From the NCBI RefSeq assembly GCF_003112555.1, contig NZ_BEWB01000010.1, forward strand, positions 310,001 to 374,000: a DNA stretch of 64,000 nucleotides. Direction: 5' to 3'. The notes below the pieces were generated by a model. That model made no database searches, was not told the DNA's origin, and saw only the letters and a list, made by a program, of their open reading frames with translations. The position numbers and the translations under genes are program-made. Shown in pieces: positions 21,435 to 30,234 of the stretch. Position 1 is the first letter of the stretch. Every line of letters starts with the position of its first letter. The DNA comes from Streptomyces coelicoflavus (GTDB lineage: Bacteria; Actinomycetota; Actinomycetes; Streptomycetales; Streptomycetaceae).

Positions 21435-22637
21435 GTGGACAAGCCGAAGGTCGTTCTGGGGGTCAGTGGCGGCATCGCCGCGTACAAGGCCTGTGAGCTG
21501 CTGCGCAGACTCACCGAGTCGGGGCACGAGGTCCGCGTCGTCCCCACCGCCTCCGCACTGCACTTCGTGGGCGCCGCCACCTGGTCCGCCCTGTCCGGCA
21601 ACCCCGTCTCGACCGAGGTCTGGGACGACGTCCACGAGGTCCCGCACGTGCGCATCGGCCAGCACGCCGACCTGGTCGTCGTCGCCCCGGCCACCGCCGA
21701 CATGCTCGCCAAGGCGGCCCACGGCCTGGCCGACGACCTGCTCACCAACACCCTGCTCACGGCCCGCTGCCCCGTCGTCTTCGCCCCCGCCATGCACACC
21801 GAGATGTGGGAGCACCCGGCCACCCAGGAGAACGTGGCGACGCTGCGCCGCCGCGGCGCCGTGGTGATCGAGCCCGCCGTCGGCCGCCTCACCGGCGTCG
21901 ACACCGGCAAGGGCCGGCTGCCCGACCCGGGCGAGATCTTCGAGGTCTGCCGCCGCGTCCTCGCCCGCGGGGTGCGCGAGCCCGACCTCGCCGGACGGCA
22001 CGTGGTCGTCAGCGCCGGCGGCACCCGGGAGCCCCTCGACCCGGTCCGCTTCCTCGGCAACCGCTCCTCCGGCAAGCAGGGCTACGCCCTCGCCCGCACC
22101 GCGGCCGCCCGCGGCGCCCGCGTCACGCTCGTCTCGGCGAACGCCTCGATGCCGGCCCCGGCCGGCGTGGACGTGGTGCCGGTCGGCACGGCGGTGGAGC
22201 TGCGCGAGGCGATGCTGCGCGCAGCGGCCGACGCCGACGCCGTGGTCATGGCCGCGGCGGTGGCGGACTTCCGGCCCGCGGCCTACGCCACCGGGAAGAT
22301 CAAGAAGAAGGACGGCGAGGAACCCGCACCGATCACCCTGGTGCGCAATCCGGACATCCTCGCGGAGCTCTCCGCACCCCGGGCCCGCGCGGGGCAGGTG
22401 GTCGTCGGCTTCGCCGCCGAGACCGACGACGTCCTGGCCAACGGCAGGGCCAAGCTGAAGCGCAAGGGCTGCGACCTCCTCGTGGTGAACGAGGTGGGGG
22501 AGCGCAAGACCTTCGGCTCCGAGGAGAACGAGGCGGTGGTCCTGGGCGCCGACGGCAGTGAGACGCCGGTCGCCCACGGACCGAAGGAAGCCCTGGCCGA
22601 CGCGGTGTGGGACCTCGTCGCCCGGCGGCTGGAGTGA
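21435..22637 (+). CDS. coaBC: Phosphopantothenoylcysteine decarboxylase/synthetase
   Basis: 400 residues, bifunctional enzyme of coenzyme A synthesis. The N-terminal FMN-dependent decarboxylase domain (about 1-180, VVLGVSGGIAAYKACELLR, catalytic His in HEVPHVRIGQHADL) carries PAMHTEMW where enterobacteria have PAMN. The C-terminal CTP-dependent synthetase domain (about 185-400) shows VVVSAGGTREPLDPVR and the Lys-rich KIKKK loop. GTG at 21435 follows GGGGAGA; the longer frame upstream has no recognisable content. Confidence 0.95.
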   Translation: MDKPKVVLGVSGGIAAYKACELLRRLTESGHEVRVVPTASALHFVGAATWSALSGNPVSTEVWDDVHEVPHVRIGQHADLVVVAPATADMLAKAAHGLADDLLTNTLLTARCPVVFAPAMHTEMWEHPATQENVATLRRRGAVVIEPAVGRLTGVDTGKGRLPDPGEIFEVCRRVLARGVREPDLAGRHVVVSAGGTREPLDPVRFLGNRSSGKQGYALARTAAARGARVTLVSANASMPAPAGVDVVPVGTAVELREAMLRAAADADAVVMAAAVADFRPAAYATGKIKKKDGEEPAPITLVRNPDILAELSAPRARAGQVVVGFAAETDDVLANGRAKLKRKGCDLLVVNEVGERKTFGSEENEAVVLGADGSETPVAHGPKEALADAVWDLVARRLE

Positions 22638-22674
22638 ATGACCCATTTGCTCGAAGGAGCAGCGAAGACGACGC

Positions 22675-22738
22675 AGAAGAAGGCGCATTCGAGCGTGGCG
22701 CCCCTGGCCAAGGGCGCTTTCTTCTGGGCAGAATGCGC
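22675..22738 (+). promoter_or_regulatory. Structured leader with alternative stems between coaBC and metK
   Basis: Three pairings compete. A terminator-like stem GCGCCC (22698-22703) with GGGCGC (22712-22717) is followed by TTTCTTCT. A longer stem pairs 22675-22686 with 22714-22725 (one G-T wobble) and would break the first. An outer stem pairs GCGCATTC (22683-22690) with GAATGCGC (22731-22738). It may simply end coaBC, or act as an attenuator for metK 150 bases downstream. It does not match any SAM riboswitch class that I know. Confidence 0.5.
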
Positions 22739-22888
22739 GTGCCGCAGGTCACAGCCCTCCCGAGAGCTGAGACAGGTGGGCCCGCGGCAGAGTGCGACCG
22801 ATAAACTGTTCTCGGACGTCGCCGGGTGCAGCTCCCCGTGCCGTCCACCAATGATCAGCCAGCAGCCGCTGCAACCCCAGGGAGCGTT

Positions 22889-24097
22889 GTGTCCCGTCGC
22901 CTGTTCACCTCGGAGTCCGTGACCGAAGGTCACCCCGACAAGATCGCTGACCAGATCAGCGACACGATTCTCGACGCGCTTCTGCGTGAGGACCCGACCT
23001 CCAGGGTCGCCGTCGAAACCTTGATCACCACCGGTCTGGTGCACGTGGCCGGAGAGGTCACCACCAAGGCCTACGCGGACATCGCCAACCTCGTCCGCGG
23101 CAAGATCCTGGACATCGGCTACGACTCCTCCAAGAAGGGCTTCGACGGAGCCTCCTGCGGCGTCTCGGTCTCCATCGGCGCCCAGTCCCCGGACATCGCG
23201 CAGGGTGTCGACACCGCGTACGAGAACCGCGTGGAGGGCGACGAGGACGAGCTGGACCGCCAGGGCGCCGGCGACCAGGGCCTGATGTTCGGCTACGCCT
23301 CCGACGAGACGCCCACGCTGATGCCGCTGCCGGTCTTCCTGGCGCACCGCCTGTCCAAGCGCCTGTCCGAGGTCCGCAAGAACGGCACCATCCCCTACCT
23401 GCGTCCGGACGGCAAGACCCAGGTCACCATCGAGTACGACGGCGACAAGGCGGTCCGGCTGGACACCGTCGTCGTCTCCTCGCAGCACGCGAGCGACATC
23501 GACCTCGAGTCGCTGCTGGCCCCGGACATCAAGGAGTTCGTCGTCGAGCCGGAGCTGAAGGCGCTCCTCGAGGACGGCATCAAGATCGACACGGAGAACT
23601 ACCGTCTCCTGGTCAACCCGACCGGCCGCTTCGAGATCGGCGGCCCGATGGGCGACGCCGGTCTGACCGGCCGCAAGATCATCATCGACACCTACGGCGG
23701 CATGGCCCGCCACGGCGGTGGCGCCTTCTCCGGCAAGGACCCGTCGAAGGTGGACCGCTCCGCGGCCTACGCGATGCGCTGGGTCGCCAAGAACGTCGTG
23801 GCCGCGGGCCTCGCCGCCCGCTGCGAGGTCCAGGTCGCCTACGCCATCGGCAAGGCCGAGCCGGTCGGCCTGTTCGTGGAGACCTTCGGCACCGCCAAGG
23901 TCGAGCCGGAGAAGATCGAGAAGGCGATCGACGAGGTCTTCGACCTGCGTCCGGCCGCCATCATCCGCGACCTCGACCTGCTCCGCCCGATCTACGCCCA
24001 GACCGCCGCCTACGGCCACTTCGGCCGTGAGCTGCCGGACTTCACCTGGGAGCGCACCGACCGCGTCGACGCGCTGCGCGAGGCCGCCGGCCTGTAA
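22889..24097 (+). CDS. metK: S-adenosylmethionine synthetase
   Basis: Makes SAM from methionine and ATP. 402 residues. Signatures: LFTSESVTEGHPDKIADQISD at the N-terminus, GAGDQGLMFGYA near residue 130, and GGGAFSGKDPSKVDRSAAY in the C-terminal part. GTG at 22889 with GGGAG upstream gives the family start. SAM synthetase level influences antibiotic production in streptomycetes. A strong hairpin follows. Confidence 0.97.
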   Translation: MSRRLFTSESVTEGHPDKIADQISDTILDALLREDPTSRVAVETLITTGLVHVAGEVTTKAYADIANLVRGKILDIGYDSSKKGFDGASCGVSVSIGAQSPDIAQGVDTAYENRVEGDEDELDRQGAGDQGLMFGYASDETPTLMPLPVFLAHRLSKRLSEVRKNGTIPYLRPDGKTQVTIEYDGDKAVRLDTVVVSSQHASDIDLESLLAPDIKEFVVEPELKALLEDGIKIDTENYRLLVNPTGRFEIGGPMGDAGLTGRKIIIDTYGGMARHGGGAFSGKDPSKVDRSAAYAMRWVAKNVVAAGLAARCEVQVAYAIGKAEPVGLFVETFGTAKVEPEKIEKAIDEVFDLRPAAIIRDLDLLRPIYAQTAAYGHFGRELPDFTWERTDRVDALREAAGL

Positions 24098-24130
24098 GGA
24101 TCCGGGGCCCCGTCGCCCCTTGTGACAGCT

Positions 24131-24165
24131 GAGGCCCGGTGCCCCCGGAGGGGGCGCCGGGCCTC
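24131..24165 (+). terminator. 16-bp hairpin after metK
   Basis: Arms 24131-24146 and 24150-24165 pair over 16 positions with a single G-T wobble and a GGA loop; flanking TGTGAC and GTCACA can extend the stem. It lies between metK and priA. Confidence 0.75.
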
Positions 24166-24220
24166 GTCACATGGAGCCGGTCCCGGCGGTGTTGTCAGTG
24201 GTCTTTGCGAGAATGCAGGC

Positions 24221-26371
24221 GTGAGCAGCGAGAACGGACCGGAGCAGGGCGGCGCGCAGGACGCGCCGCCCGAGCAGCTCGCGCTCATCCGGGAGACGGT
24301 GCGCAGGACGCAGACACCCCGCGCCAAGCCGCGCACCTGGCGTGGGGCCGCGCTCGCCAAGGAGCTGCCGGTCGCCCGGGTCCTCGTCGACAAGGGCGTG
24401 CTCCACCTCGACCGGTACTTCGACTACGCCGTGCCCGAGGAGCTGGACGCCGAGGCCCAGCCCGGTGTGCGGGTGCGGGTGCGCTTCGGGGCCGGACGCC
24501 ACCGGGTGCGGGACGGGCGGCGCGAGGGCGGCGGGCTCATCGACGGCTTCCTCGTCGAGCGGCTCGCCGAGTCCGACTACGCGGGACCCCTGGCGGCACT
24601 GGCCCAGGTCGTCTCACCCGAGCGGATCCTCGACGAGGAGCTGCTCGGCCTGGTCCGGTCGGTCGCAGACCGGTACGCGGGCAGCGTCGCGGACGTCCTC
24701 CAGCTTGCCGTCCCCCCGCGCAACGCCCGCGCCGAGAAGCGGGAGTCGCCGCAGCCGCTGCCCGCCCCGCCGGTGCCCGAGCCGGGCTCGTGGGCGCGGT
24801 ACGAGCAGGGGGCGGCGTTCGTGGCCGCCCTGGCCTCCGGGGGAGCACCGCGGGCGGTGTGGAACGCGTTGCCCGGTCCGCACTGGGCCGAGGAGCTCGC
24901 GCGGGCCGTGGCGGCCACGCTGGCCTCCGGCCGGGGCGCCCTCGTCGTCCTGCCGGACGGGCGGGCGGTCGCCCGCGCCGACGCCGCGCTCACCGCGCTC
25001 CTGGGCGAGGGACGGCACGCGGTGCTCACGGCCGACGCCGGTCCCGAGAAGCGGTACGCACAGTGGCTGGCGGTGCGCCGGGGCGCCGTACGGGCCGTGG
25101 TCGGGACCAGGGGCGCCATGTTCGCGCCGGTGCGCGACCTCGGTCTGGTCGCCCTGTGGGACGACGGCGACGACAGTCACAGCGAGCCGCACGCGCCGCA
25201 GCCGCACGCGCGCGAGGTACTGCTGCTGCGCGCGGCCCAGGACCGCTGCGCCTTCCTGCTGGGCGGCTGGAGCTGCACCGTGGACGCCGCCCAGCTCGTG
25301 GAGACCGGCTGGGCCCGGCCCCTGGTCGCCACCCGCGAGCAGGTAAGGGGCGCCGCCCCGCTGGTGCGGACCGTGGGGGACCAGGACCTGGCCCGGGACG
25401 AGGCCGCCCGTGCCGCGCGCCTGCCCACCCTCGCCTGGCAGGCCGTCAGGGAAGGGCTGCGGCACGGACCGGTGCTCGTGCAGGTGCCCCGACGGGGTTA
25501 CGTGCCCCGGATGGCCTGCGCGGCGTGCCGGACGCCCGCGCGGTGCCGGCACTGCTCGGGGCCGCTGGAGGGGCAGGAGTCCGCCTCCGCCCTGCGGTGC
25601 GGCTGGTGCGGGCGCGAGGAGGGCGCCTGGCACTGCCCGGAGTGCGGCGCCTTCCGGCTGCGTGCGCAGGTCGTGGGCGCCCGGCGCACCGCGGAGGAGC
25701 TGGGGCGGGCCTTCCCGGCCGTGCCCGTGCGCACCTCCGGACGCGAGCACGTGCTGGACACCGTGTCCGGGGCCCCCGCGCTGATCGTGAGTACTCCGGG
25801 GGCCGAACCGGTCGCCGAGGGCGGCTACGCGGCGGCGCTGCTGCTCGACGGCTGGGCCATGCTCGGCAGGCCCGACCTGCGGTCCGGCGAGGACGCGCTG
25901 CGGCGCTGGCTGGCCGCCGCCGCCCTGGTACGTCCGCAGAGCGCCGGGGGCACCGTCGTCGCGGTCGCCGAGCCGACGCTGCGGCCGGTGCAGGCGCTGG
26001 TGCGCTGGGACCCGGTCGGACACGCGCTGCGTGAGCTCGCCGAACGGGCGGAGCTGGGCTTCCCCCCGGTGTCGCGGATGGCGGCCGTGGCGGGGCCGCC
26101 GGAGGCGGTCGGCGGTTTCCTCGACGCGGTCGAACTGCCGCCGGAGGCGGAGGTGCTCGGCCCCGTGCCCCTGCCGGTCACGGCGGCGGGGCGGCCGCGG
26201 CGGGTGGGCGCGCCGCCGCCCGGGGAGCACTGGGAGCGGGCACTGGTCCGGGTGCCGCCGGGGCGCGGGGCGGCGCTGGCCGGTGCGCTGAAGGCCGCCC
26301 AGGCGACGCGGACGGCACGCGGGAGCGACACGGCGGTGTGGGTGCGCATCGATCCGCCCGACATCGGGTGA
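24221..26371 (+). CDS. priA: PriA-like primosomal protein without intact helicase motifs
   Basis: 716 residues. PriA recognises stalled forks and starts origin-independent reloading of the replisome. The N-terminal DNA-binding domain is present (VARVLVDKGVLHLDRYFDYAVPEEL), as is the Zn-binding region, four CxxC pairs at about 431-480 (CAAC, CRHC, CGWC, CPEC). The Walker A site, normally GxTGSGKT, is missing (GGAPRAVWNALPG), and the DEEH box reads DDGDD. The protein should therefore not be an ATP-driven helicase, as for other actinobacterial PriA homologues. GTG at 24221 is chosen as the first start after the metK terminator. Confidence 0.92.
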   Translation: MSSENGPEQGGAQDAPPEQLALIRETVRRTQTPRAKPRTWRGAALAKELPVARVLVDKGVLHLDRYFDYAVPEELDAEAQPGVRVRVRFGAGRHRVRDGRREGGGLIDGFLVERLAESDYAGPLAALAQVVSPERILDEELLGLVRSVADRYAGSVADVLQLAVPPRNARAEKRESPQPLPAPPVPEPGSWARYEQGAAFVAALASGGAPRAVWNALPGPHWAEELARAVAATLASGRGALVVLPDGRAVARADAALTALLGEGRHAVLTADAGPEKRYAQWLAVRRGAVRAVVGTRGAMFAPVRDLGLVALWDDGDDSHSEPHAPQPHAREVLLLRAAQDRCAFLLGGWSCTVDAAQLVETGWARPLVATREQVRGAAPLVRTVGDQDLARDEAARAARLPTLAWQAVREGLRHGPVLVQVPRRGYVPRMACAACRTPARCRHCSGPLEGQESASALRCGWCGREEGAWHCPECGAFRLRAQVVGARRTAEELGRAFPAVPVRTSGREHVLDTVSGAPALIVSTPGAEPVAEGGYAAALLLDGWAMLGRPDLRSGEDALRRWLAAAALVRPQSAGGTVVAVAEPTLRPVQALVRWDPVGHALRELAERAELGFPPVSRMAAVAGPPEAVGGFLDAVELPPEAEVLGPVPLPVTAAGRPRRVGAPPPGEHWERALVRVPPGRGAALAGALKAAQATRTARGSDTAVWVRIDPPDIG

Positions 26372-26387
26372 GCGGCGCACATGCCGA

Positions 26388-26426
26388 CGCCCCGCCTTCC
26401 CGGAGATGCGCCGGGATGACGGGGCG
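26388..26426. terminator. Convergent hairpin between priA and the HTH gene
   Basis: CGCCCCG at 26388-26394 pairs with CGGGGCG at 26420-26426, and inner TTCCCGG with CCGGGA across a small internal loop. It lies between two genes that face each other. Confidence 0.6.
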
Positions 26427-26463
26427 ACCGTTGTGCGTCGGCCGGCGTGGGCCGCGTCGTGGG

Positions 26464-27018
26464 TCAGCCGTTGCGCGGGCCGGGGAAGGCGGTCGGGCGG
26501 ACCTCGTCGCGCAGGGACGGGCTGCCCGAGGTCGGCTGGGTCGGCATGGACCGGGCCGCCGGGACCGTGGGCACCGCAGGGAGCCCCGAGCCCACGTTGA
26601 CCGGGCGGGTGCCCGTCGGCTCCGGTGCGTGCTCGCCGGCCTCGGCCGCGGGCGCCGCCGTCTGGGCCGCGGCGCGCCGGGAGCCGTAGCGCCGGTGCAC
26701 CGCCTGCTTGGTCACGCCGAGCGCGGAGCCCACCGCGTCCCACGAGAAGCCGAGCGAACGGTCGAAGTCCACGGCGGCCGTGACCAGGGTCTCGACACTG
26801 TCCCGCAGCTCCTGGGCGAGGCGGACGGTCGGGGCGGGGGCGCGCCCGTAGACGACGAAGCCCGTGGAGGGGCCGGAGCGGCGCGGGCGGTAGACGTTGC
26901 CCAACTGGGCGGTGAGGGTGCGCAGTGCGTCCACCTGCCGGCGGACCCGCTCGATGTCCCGCACCAGCAAGTGCAGGCTGGCCCGAGCCTGGGCGTCGTG
27001 GGTTGCGTGGTCGGCCAT
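26464..27018 (-). CDS. Small helix-turn-helix protein
   Basis: 184 residues. The N-terminal half (about 1-75) is helical with heptad-like Leu (LHLLVRDIERVRRQVDALRTL); the HTH is at about 90-115 (FSWDAVGSALGVTKQAVHRRYG), and the C-terminal 70 residues are Pro/Ala-rich. A similar HTH segment occurs in the protein at 42443-42838. The ATG at 27018 is preferred over an in-frame TTG two codons earlier because GAGAGG stands seven bases before it. Divergent from fmt. Probably a DNA-binding regulator; target unknown. Confidence 0.8.
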   Translation of the reverse strand: MADHATHDAQARASLHLLVRDIERVRRQVDALRTLTAQLGNVYRPRRSGPSTGFVVYGRAPAPTVRLAQELRDSVETLVTAAVDFDRSLGFSWDAVGSALGVTKQAVHRRYGSRRAAAQTAAPAAEAGEHAPEPTGTRPVNVGSGLPAVPTVPAARSMPTQPTSGSPSLRDEVRPTAFPGPRNG

Positions 27019-27325
27019 GAACAAGCCTCTCGAACCGGCGTTGAAAGGGGTCGGGCCGCGCGGGCGGCCCGGTGTGTCAACTCTTCCTTGACCAACGTGC
27101 GGGTGCGGGGTTGGTCACGGGGTGGGGGCGTGGGGGATTCTTCGTGCGCCCCCTCGGCCTTCGGCCCCGGGAGGTCTCCCGCCCGCGCACCACTCGTTTC
27201 CAGTCGGACGAGAAGCCGAGCTCTCCCGCGGGGGTACTGGGCCGTCGGCGGCTTTCCGTCGGTTGACGGCTCGTAGACTGGTGCGTCGCCCGCAACCGCC
27301 CCCGCCCGAGAGGCCCGTCCCACCC
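27019..27325. promoter_or_regulatory. Divergent intergenic region with an inverted repeat
   Basis: 307 bases between the HTH gene and fmt. It contains TGACCAAC at 27089-27096 and GTTGGTCA at 27110-27117, a perfect 8-bp inverted repeat with a 13-base spacer, 71 bases upstream of the HTH start. It could be an operator for that protein. Nothing else clear was seen apart from a TAGACT box about 50 bases before fmt. Confidence 0.4.
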
Positions 27326-28258
27326 ATGAAGCTCGTCTTCGCCGGCACCCCCGAGGTCGCCGTTCCCGCCCTGGACGCCCTGATCGCCTCCGGGCGTCAC
27401 GAGGTGGCCGCCGTCGTCACGCGGCCCGACGCTCCGGCCGGGCGGGGGCGCCGGCTGGTCGCCTCGCCCGTGGCCGAGCGGGCCGAGGAGGCGGGCATCG
27501 AGGTGCTCAAGCCCGCGAAGCCGCGCGACCCCGCGTTCCTGGAGCGGCTGCGGGAGATCGCGCCCGACTGCTGCCCCGTCGTCGCCTACGGCGCCCTGCT
27601 GCCCCGCGTCGCCCTGGACGTGCCCGCCCGCGGCTGGGTCAACCTGCACTTCTCGCTGCTGCCCGCCTGGCGCGGCGCAGCCCCCGTACAGCACTCGCTG
27701 ATGGCGGGCGACGAGATCACCGGCGCGTCCACCTTCCTGATCGAGGAGGGCCTGGACTCCGGCCCCGTGTACGGGACGGTCACCGAGACCGTCCGCCCCA
27801 CCGACACCAGCGGCGACCTGCTGACCCGGCTGGCCTTCGCCGGCGCCGGGCTGCTCGCGGCCACCATGGACGGTATCGAGGACGGCAGCCTGAAGGCCGT
27901 ACCGCAGCCGGCCGAGGGCGTCACCCTCGCGCCGAAGATCACCGTCGAGGACGCCCGCGTCGACTGGACCGCCCCCGCGCTGCGCGTCGACCGGGTGGTG
28001 CGCGGCTGCACCCCGGCCCCCGGCGCCTGGACCACCTTCCGGGGCGAGCGGCTCAAGCTCGTACAGGCCGTGCCGCTGCCCGACCGCACGGACCTCGCCC
28101 CGGGGCAGCTCGCCGCCGGGAAGAACAACGTGTACGTCGGCACCGGCTCGCACGCCGTCGAGCTGCTGTGGGTGCAGGCCCAGGGCAAGAAGCCGATGCG
28201 GGCCGCGGACTGGGCGCGCGGCGCGCGGATCACCGAGGGCGAGCTGCTCGGCGGCTGA
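27326..28258 (+). CDS. fmt: Methionyl-tRNA formyltransferase
   Basis: Formylates initiator Met-tRNA. 310 residues. The catalytic Asn and His are in VNLHFSLLPAWRGAAPVQ at about residues 106-123, with the Asp in FLIEEGLDSGPVY, and a C-terminal OB-fold domain from about 205. ATG at 27326 gives MKLVFAGTPEVAVPAL, the family N-terminus. It precedes rsmB, the usual fmt-rsmB pair. Confidence 0.96.
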   Translation: MKLVFAGTPEVAVPALDALIASGRHEVAAVVTRPDAPAGRGRRLVASPVAERAEEAGIEVLKPAKPRDPAFLERLREIAPDCCPVVAYGALLPRVALDVPARGWVNLHFSLLPAWRGAAPVQHSLMAGDEITGASTFLIEEGLDSGPVYGTVTETVRPTDTSGDLLTRLAFAGAGLLAATMDGIEDGSLKAVPQPAEGVTLAPKITVEDARVDWTAPALRVDRVVRGCTPAPGAWTTFRGERLKLVQAVPLPDRTDLAPGQLAAGKNNVYVGTGSHAVELLWVQAQGKKPMRAADWARGARITEGELLGG

Positions 28259-28273
28259 CCCGGGCCCGAGCGG

Positions 28274-28310
28274 CTCCCGGCCTCCCGACCTCCCAGCCTC
28301 CCGGCCTCCG
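28274..28310. repeat. Short CCTCCCRR tandem repeat
   Basis: Four to five copies of an 8-base unit (CTCCCGG, CCTCCCGA, CCTCCCAG, CCTCCCGG, CCTCCG) lie in the gap between fmt and rsmB. A simple slippage-type repeat; no function suggested. Confidence 0.6.
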
Positions 28311-28385
28311 CCTCACCGTTTTCCGTTCACCGGCCCGGCGTACGCTGGTGAGCGCACTTCACCCCACACCCGGAGCACCTTTTTC

Positions 28386-29804
28386 GTGAGCGAACAGCCC
28401 CGCCGTCCCCGCAAGCCGTACCGCAGGCCCCAGAAGGACCCCGTCCGCCTCCTCGCCTTCGAGGCGCTCAGGGCCGTGGACGAGCGCGACGCGTACGCCA
28501 ACCTCGTCCTGCCGCCGCTGCTGCGCAAGGCACGGGAGAAGGAGGGCCCCGAGAAGTTCGACGCCCGGGACGCCGCCCTCGCCACCGAGCTGGTCTACGG
28601 GACGCTGCGCCGGCAGGGGACGTACGACGCGATCATCGCGGACTGCGTGGACCGGCCGCTGCGCGAGGTCGACCCGCCGGTGCTCGACGTGCTCAGCCTG
28701 GGTGTGCACCAGCTGCTCGGGACGCGTATCCCGAGCCACGCCGCCGTCTCCGCCTCCGTGGAGCTGGCGCGGGTCGTGCTCGGGGACGGGCGGGCCAAGT
28801 TCGTCAACGCCGTGCTGCGCAAGGTGGCCCGGGACGACCTCGACGGGTGGCTGGAGCGGGTCGCCCCGCCCTACGACGAGGACCCCGAGGACCACCTGGC
28901 CGTCGTGCACTCGCACCCGCGCTGGGTCGTCTCCGCGCTGTGGGACTCGCTGGGCGGCGGCCGGGCCGGCATCGAGGAGCTGCTGGCCGCCGACAACGAA
29001 CGCCCCGAGGTCACGCTCGTCGCGCGGCCGGGCCGGGCCACCCCCGAGGAGCTGCTCGGTGAGGAGGCCGCCGTACCGGGGCGCTGGTCGCCGTACGCCG
29101 TGCGGCTGAGCGAGGGCGGTGAGCCCGGGGCCGTCGAGGCCGTGCGGGAGGGCCGCGCCGGGGTGCAGGACGAGGGCAGCCAGCTGGTCGCCCTGGCCCT
29201 CGCCAACGCGCCGCTGGACGGACCGGACCGGCGCTGGCTGGACGGCTGCGCGGGCCCGGGCGGCAAGGCCGCGCTCCTCGGTGCGCTCGCCGCCGAACGC
29301 GGCGCCTTCCTGCTCGCCTCCGAGAAGCAGCCGCACCGCGCCGGGCTCGTGGCCAGGGCGCTGGACGGCAATCCCGGCCCGTACCAGGTCATCGCCGCCG
29401 ACGGGACCCGTCCCGCGTGGCGGCCGGGGAGCTTCGACCGCGTCCTGGTCGACGTGCCGTGCACCGGCCTGGGTGCCCTGCGGCGTCGTCCCGAGGCGCG
29501 CTGGCGGCGCCGCCCCGAGGACCTGGAGGGCTTCGCCCCGCTCCAGCGCGGGCTGCTGCGGGGTGCCCTGGAGGCCGTACGGGTCGGCGGCGTCGTCGCC
29601 TACGCGACCTGCTCGCCCCACCTCGCCGAGACCCGCGCCGTCGTCGCGGACGTCCTCAAGCAGCACCCCGGCACCGAGCTGCTCGACGCCCGGCCGCTGC
29701 TGCCCGGCGTTCCCGGCCTCGGCGAGGGACCCGACGTCCAGCTCTGGCCGCACCTGCACGGCACGGACGCCATGTACCTGGCGCTCGTGCGCCGCACCTC
29801 GTGA
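28386..29804 (+). CDS. rsmB: 16S rRNA m5C967 methyltransferase RsmB
   Basis: 472 residues. The N-terminal NusB-like RNA-binding domain spans about 15-155 (LLAFEALRAVDERDAYANLVLP) and the C-terminal Rossmann methyltransferase about 240-470. The SAM site reads WLDGCAGPGGKAALL, the motif IV Cys is in DVPCTGLGALRRRPEARW, and the motif VI catalytic Cys in VAYATCSPHLAET. GTG at 28386. Confidence 0.95.
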   Translation: MSEQPRRPRKPYRRPQKDPVRLLAFEALRAVDERDAYANLVLPPLLRKAREKEGPEKFDARDAALATELVYGTLRRQGTYDAIIADCVDRPLREVDPPVLDVLSLGVHQLLGTRIPSHAAVSASVELARVVLGDGRAKFVNAVLRKVARDDLDGWLERVAPPYDEDPEDHLAVVHSHPRWVVSALWDSLGGGRAGIEELLAADNERPEVTLVARPGRATPEELLGEEAAVPGRWSPYAVRLSEGGEPGAVEAVREGRAGVQDEGSQLVALALANAPLDGPDRRWLDGCAGPGGKAALLGALAAERGAFLLASEKQPHRAGLVARALDGNPGPYQVIAADGTRPAWRPGSFDRVLVDVPCTGLGALRRRPEARWRRRPEDLEGFAPLQRGLLRGALEAVRVGGVVAYATCSPHLAETRAVVADVLKQHPGTELLDARPLLPGVPGLGEGPDVQLWPHLHGTDAMYLALVRRTS

Positions 29805-29862
29805 CCGGCTCCGCGCCCCGGACCGGATCCGTTCCCCGGACCGGCTGCGCGCGTCAACACGC

Positions 29863-30159
29863 CTAGCGCCTGTTCACCTTCACCCGCTCCCCGCCCGCCA
29901 GCTCCGGTTTCAGGTCCACTTGGACCTGGTGGGTGGTCTGGTGGTCGACGGACCCGCCCAGTTCGGCCGTCACCACGCCGATCCGGAGGCCTCCCCGGCC
30001 GCTGCCGGTCCGGTGGACCTGCACGGTGAAGGTCAGGCTCACGTTCTCCACGGCGAAACCGAGGTCCCGGCCCTCCGCATCGGCGCGGGCCTCCTCCAGT
30101 TCGCCCCGGATCCGGCCGATCACCTCGGCCAGCCCCACGAAACCCGGTTCGTTCGTCAA
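29863..30159 (-). CDS. Trypco2-like (trypsin-co-occurring) small protein
   Basis: 98 residues. The start is set at TTG 30159 because GGAGG precedes it at good spacing; no ATG is available. The sequence runs GLAEVIGRIRGELEEARADAEGRDLGFAVENVSLTFTV.. then a beta segment (GGLRIGVVTAELGGS) and THQVQVDLKP. This helix-plus-strands pattern is that of the domain found beside trypsin-like proteins in predicted actinobacterial conflict systems, often called trypsin-co-occurring. It is divergent from the trypsin-like gene, 75 bases away, which supports the assignment. The molecular role is unknown; perhaps a regulator or partner of the protease. Confidence 0.75.
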   Translation of the reverse strand: MTNEPGFVGLAEVIGRIRGELEEARADAEGRDLGFAVENVSLTFTVQVHRTGSGRGGLRIGVVTAELGGSVDHQTTHQVQVDLKPELAGGERVKVNRR

Positions 30160-30234
30160 CTCGCCTCCGTACAGAGTTTGTTCACTCTTGCCGCAGCAGT
30201 ATGCGACAGGAGCAGGCGCCCGTATAGTTCGCAT

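Noticed and set aside
22638..22888. SAM riboswitch before metK
   Set aside because: No match to the conserved cores of SAM-I, SAM-II or SAM-IV that I know; only competing stems are visible.
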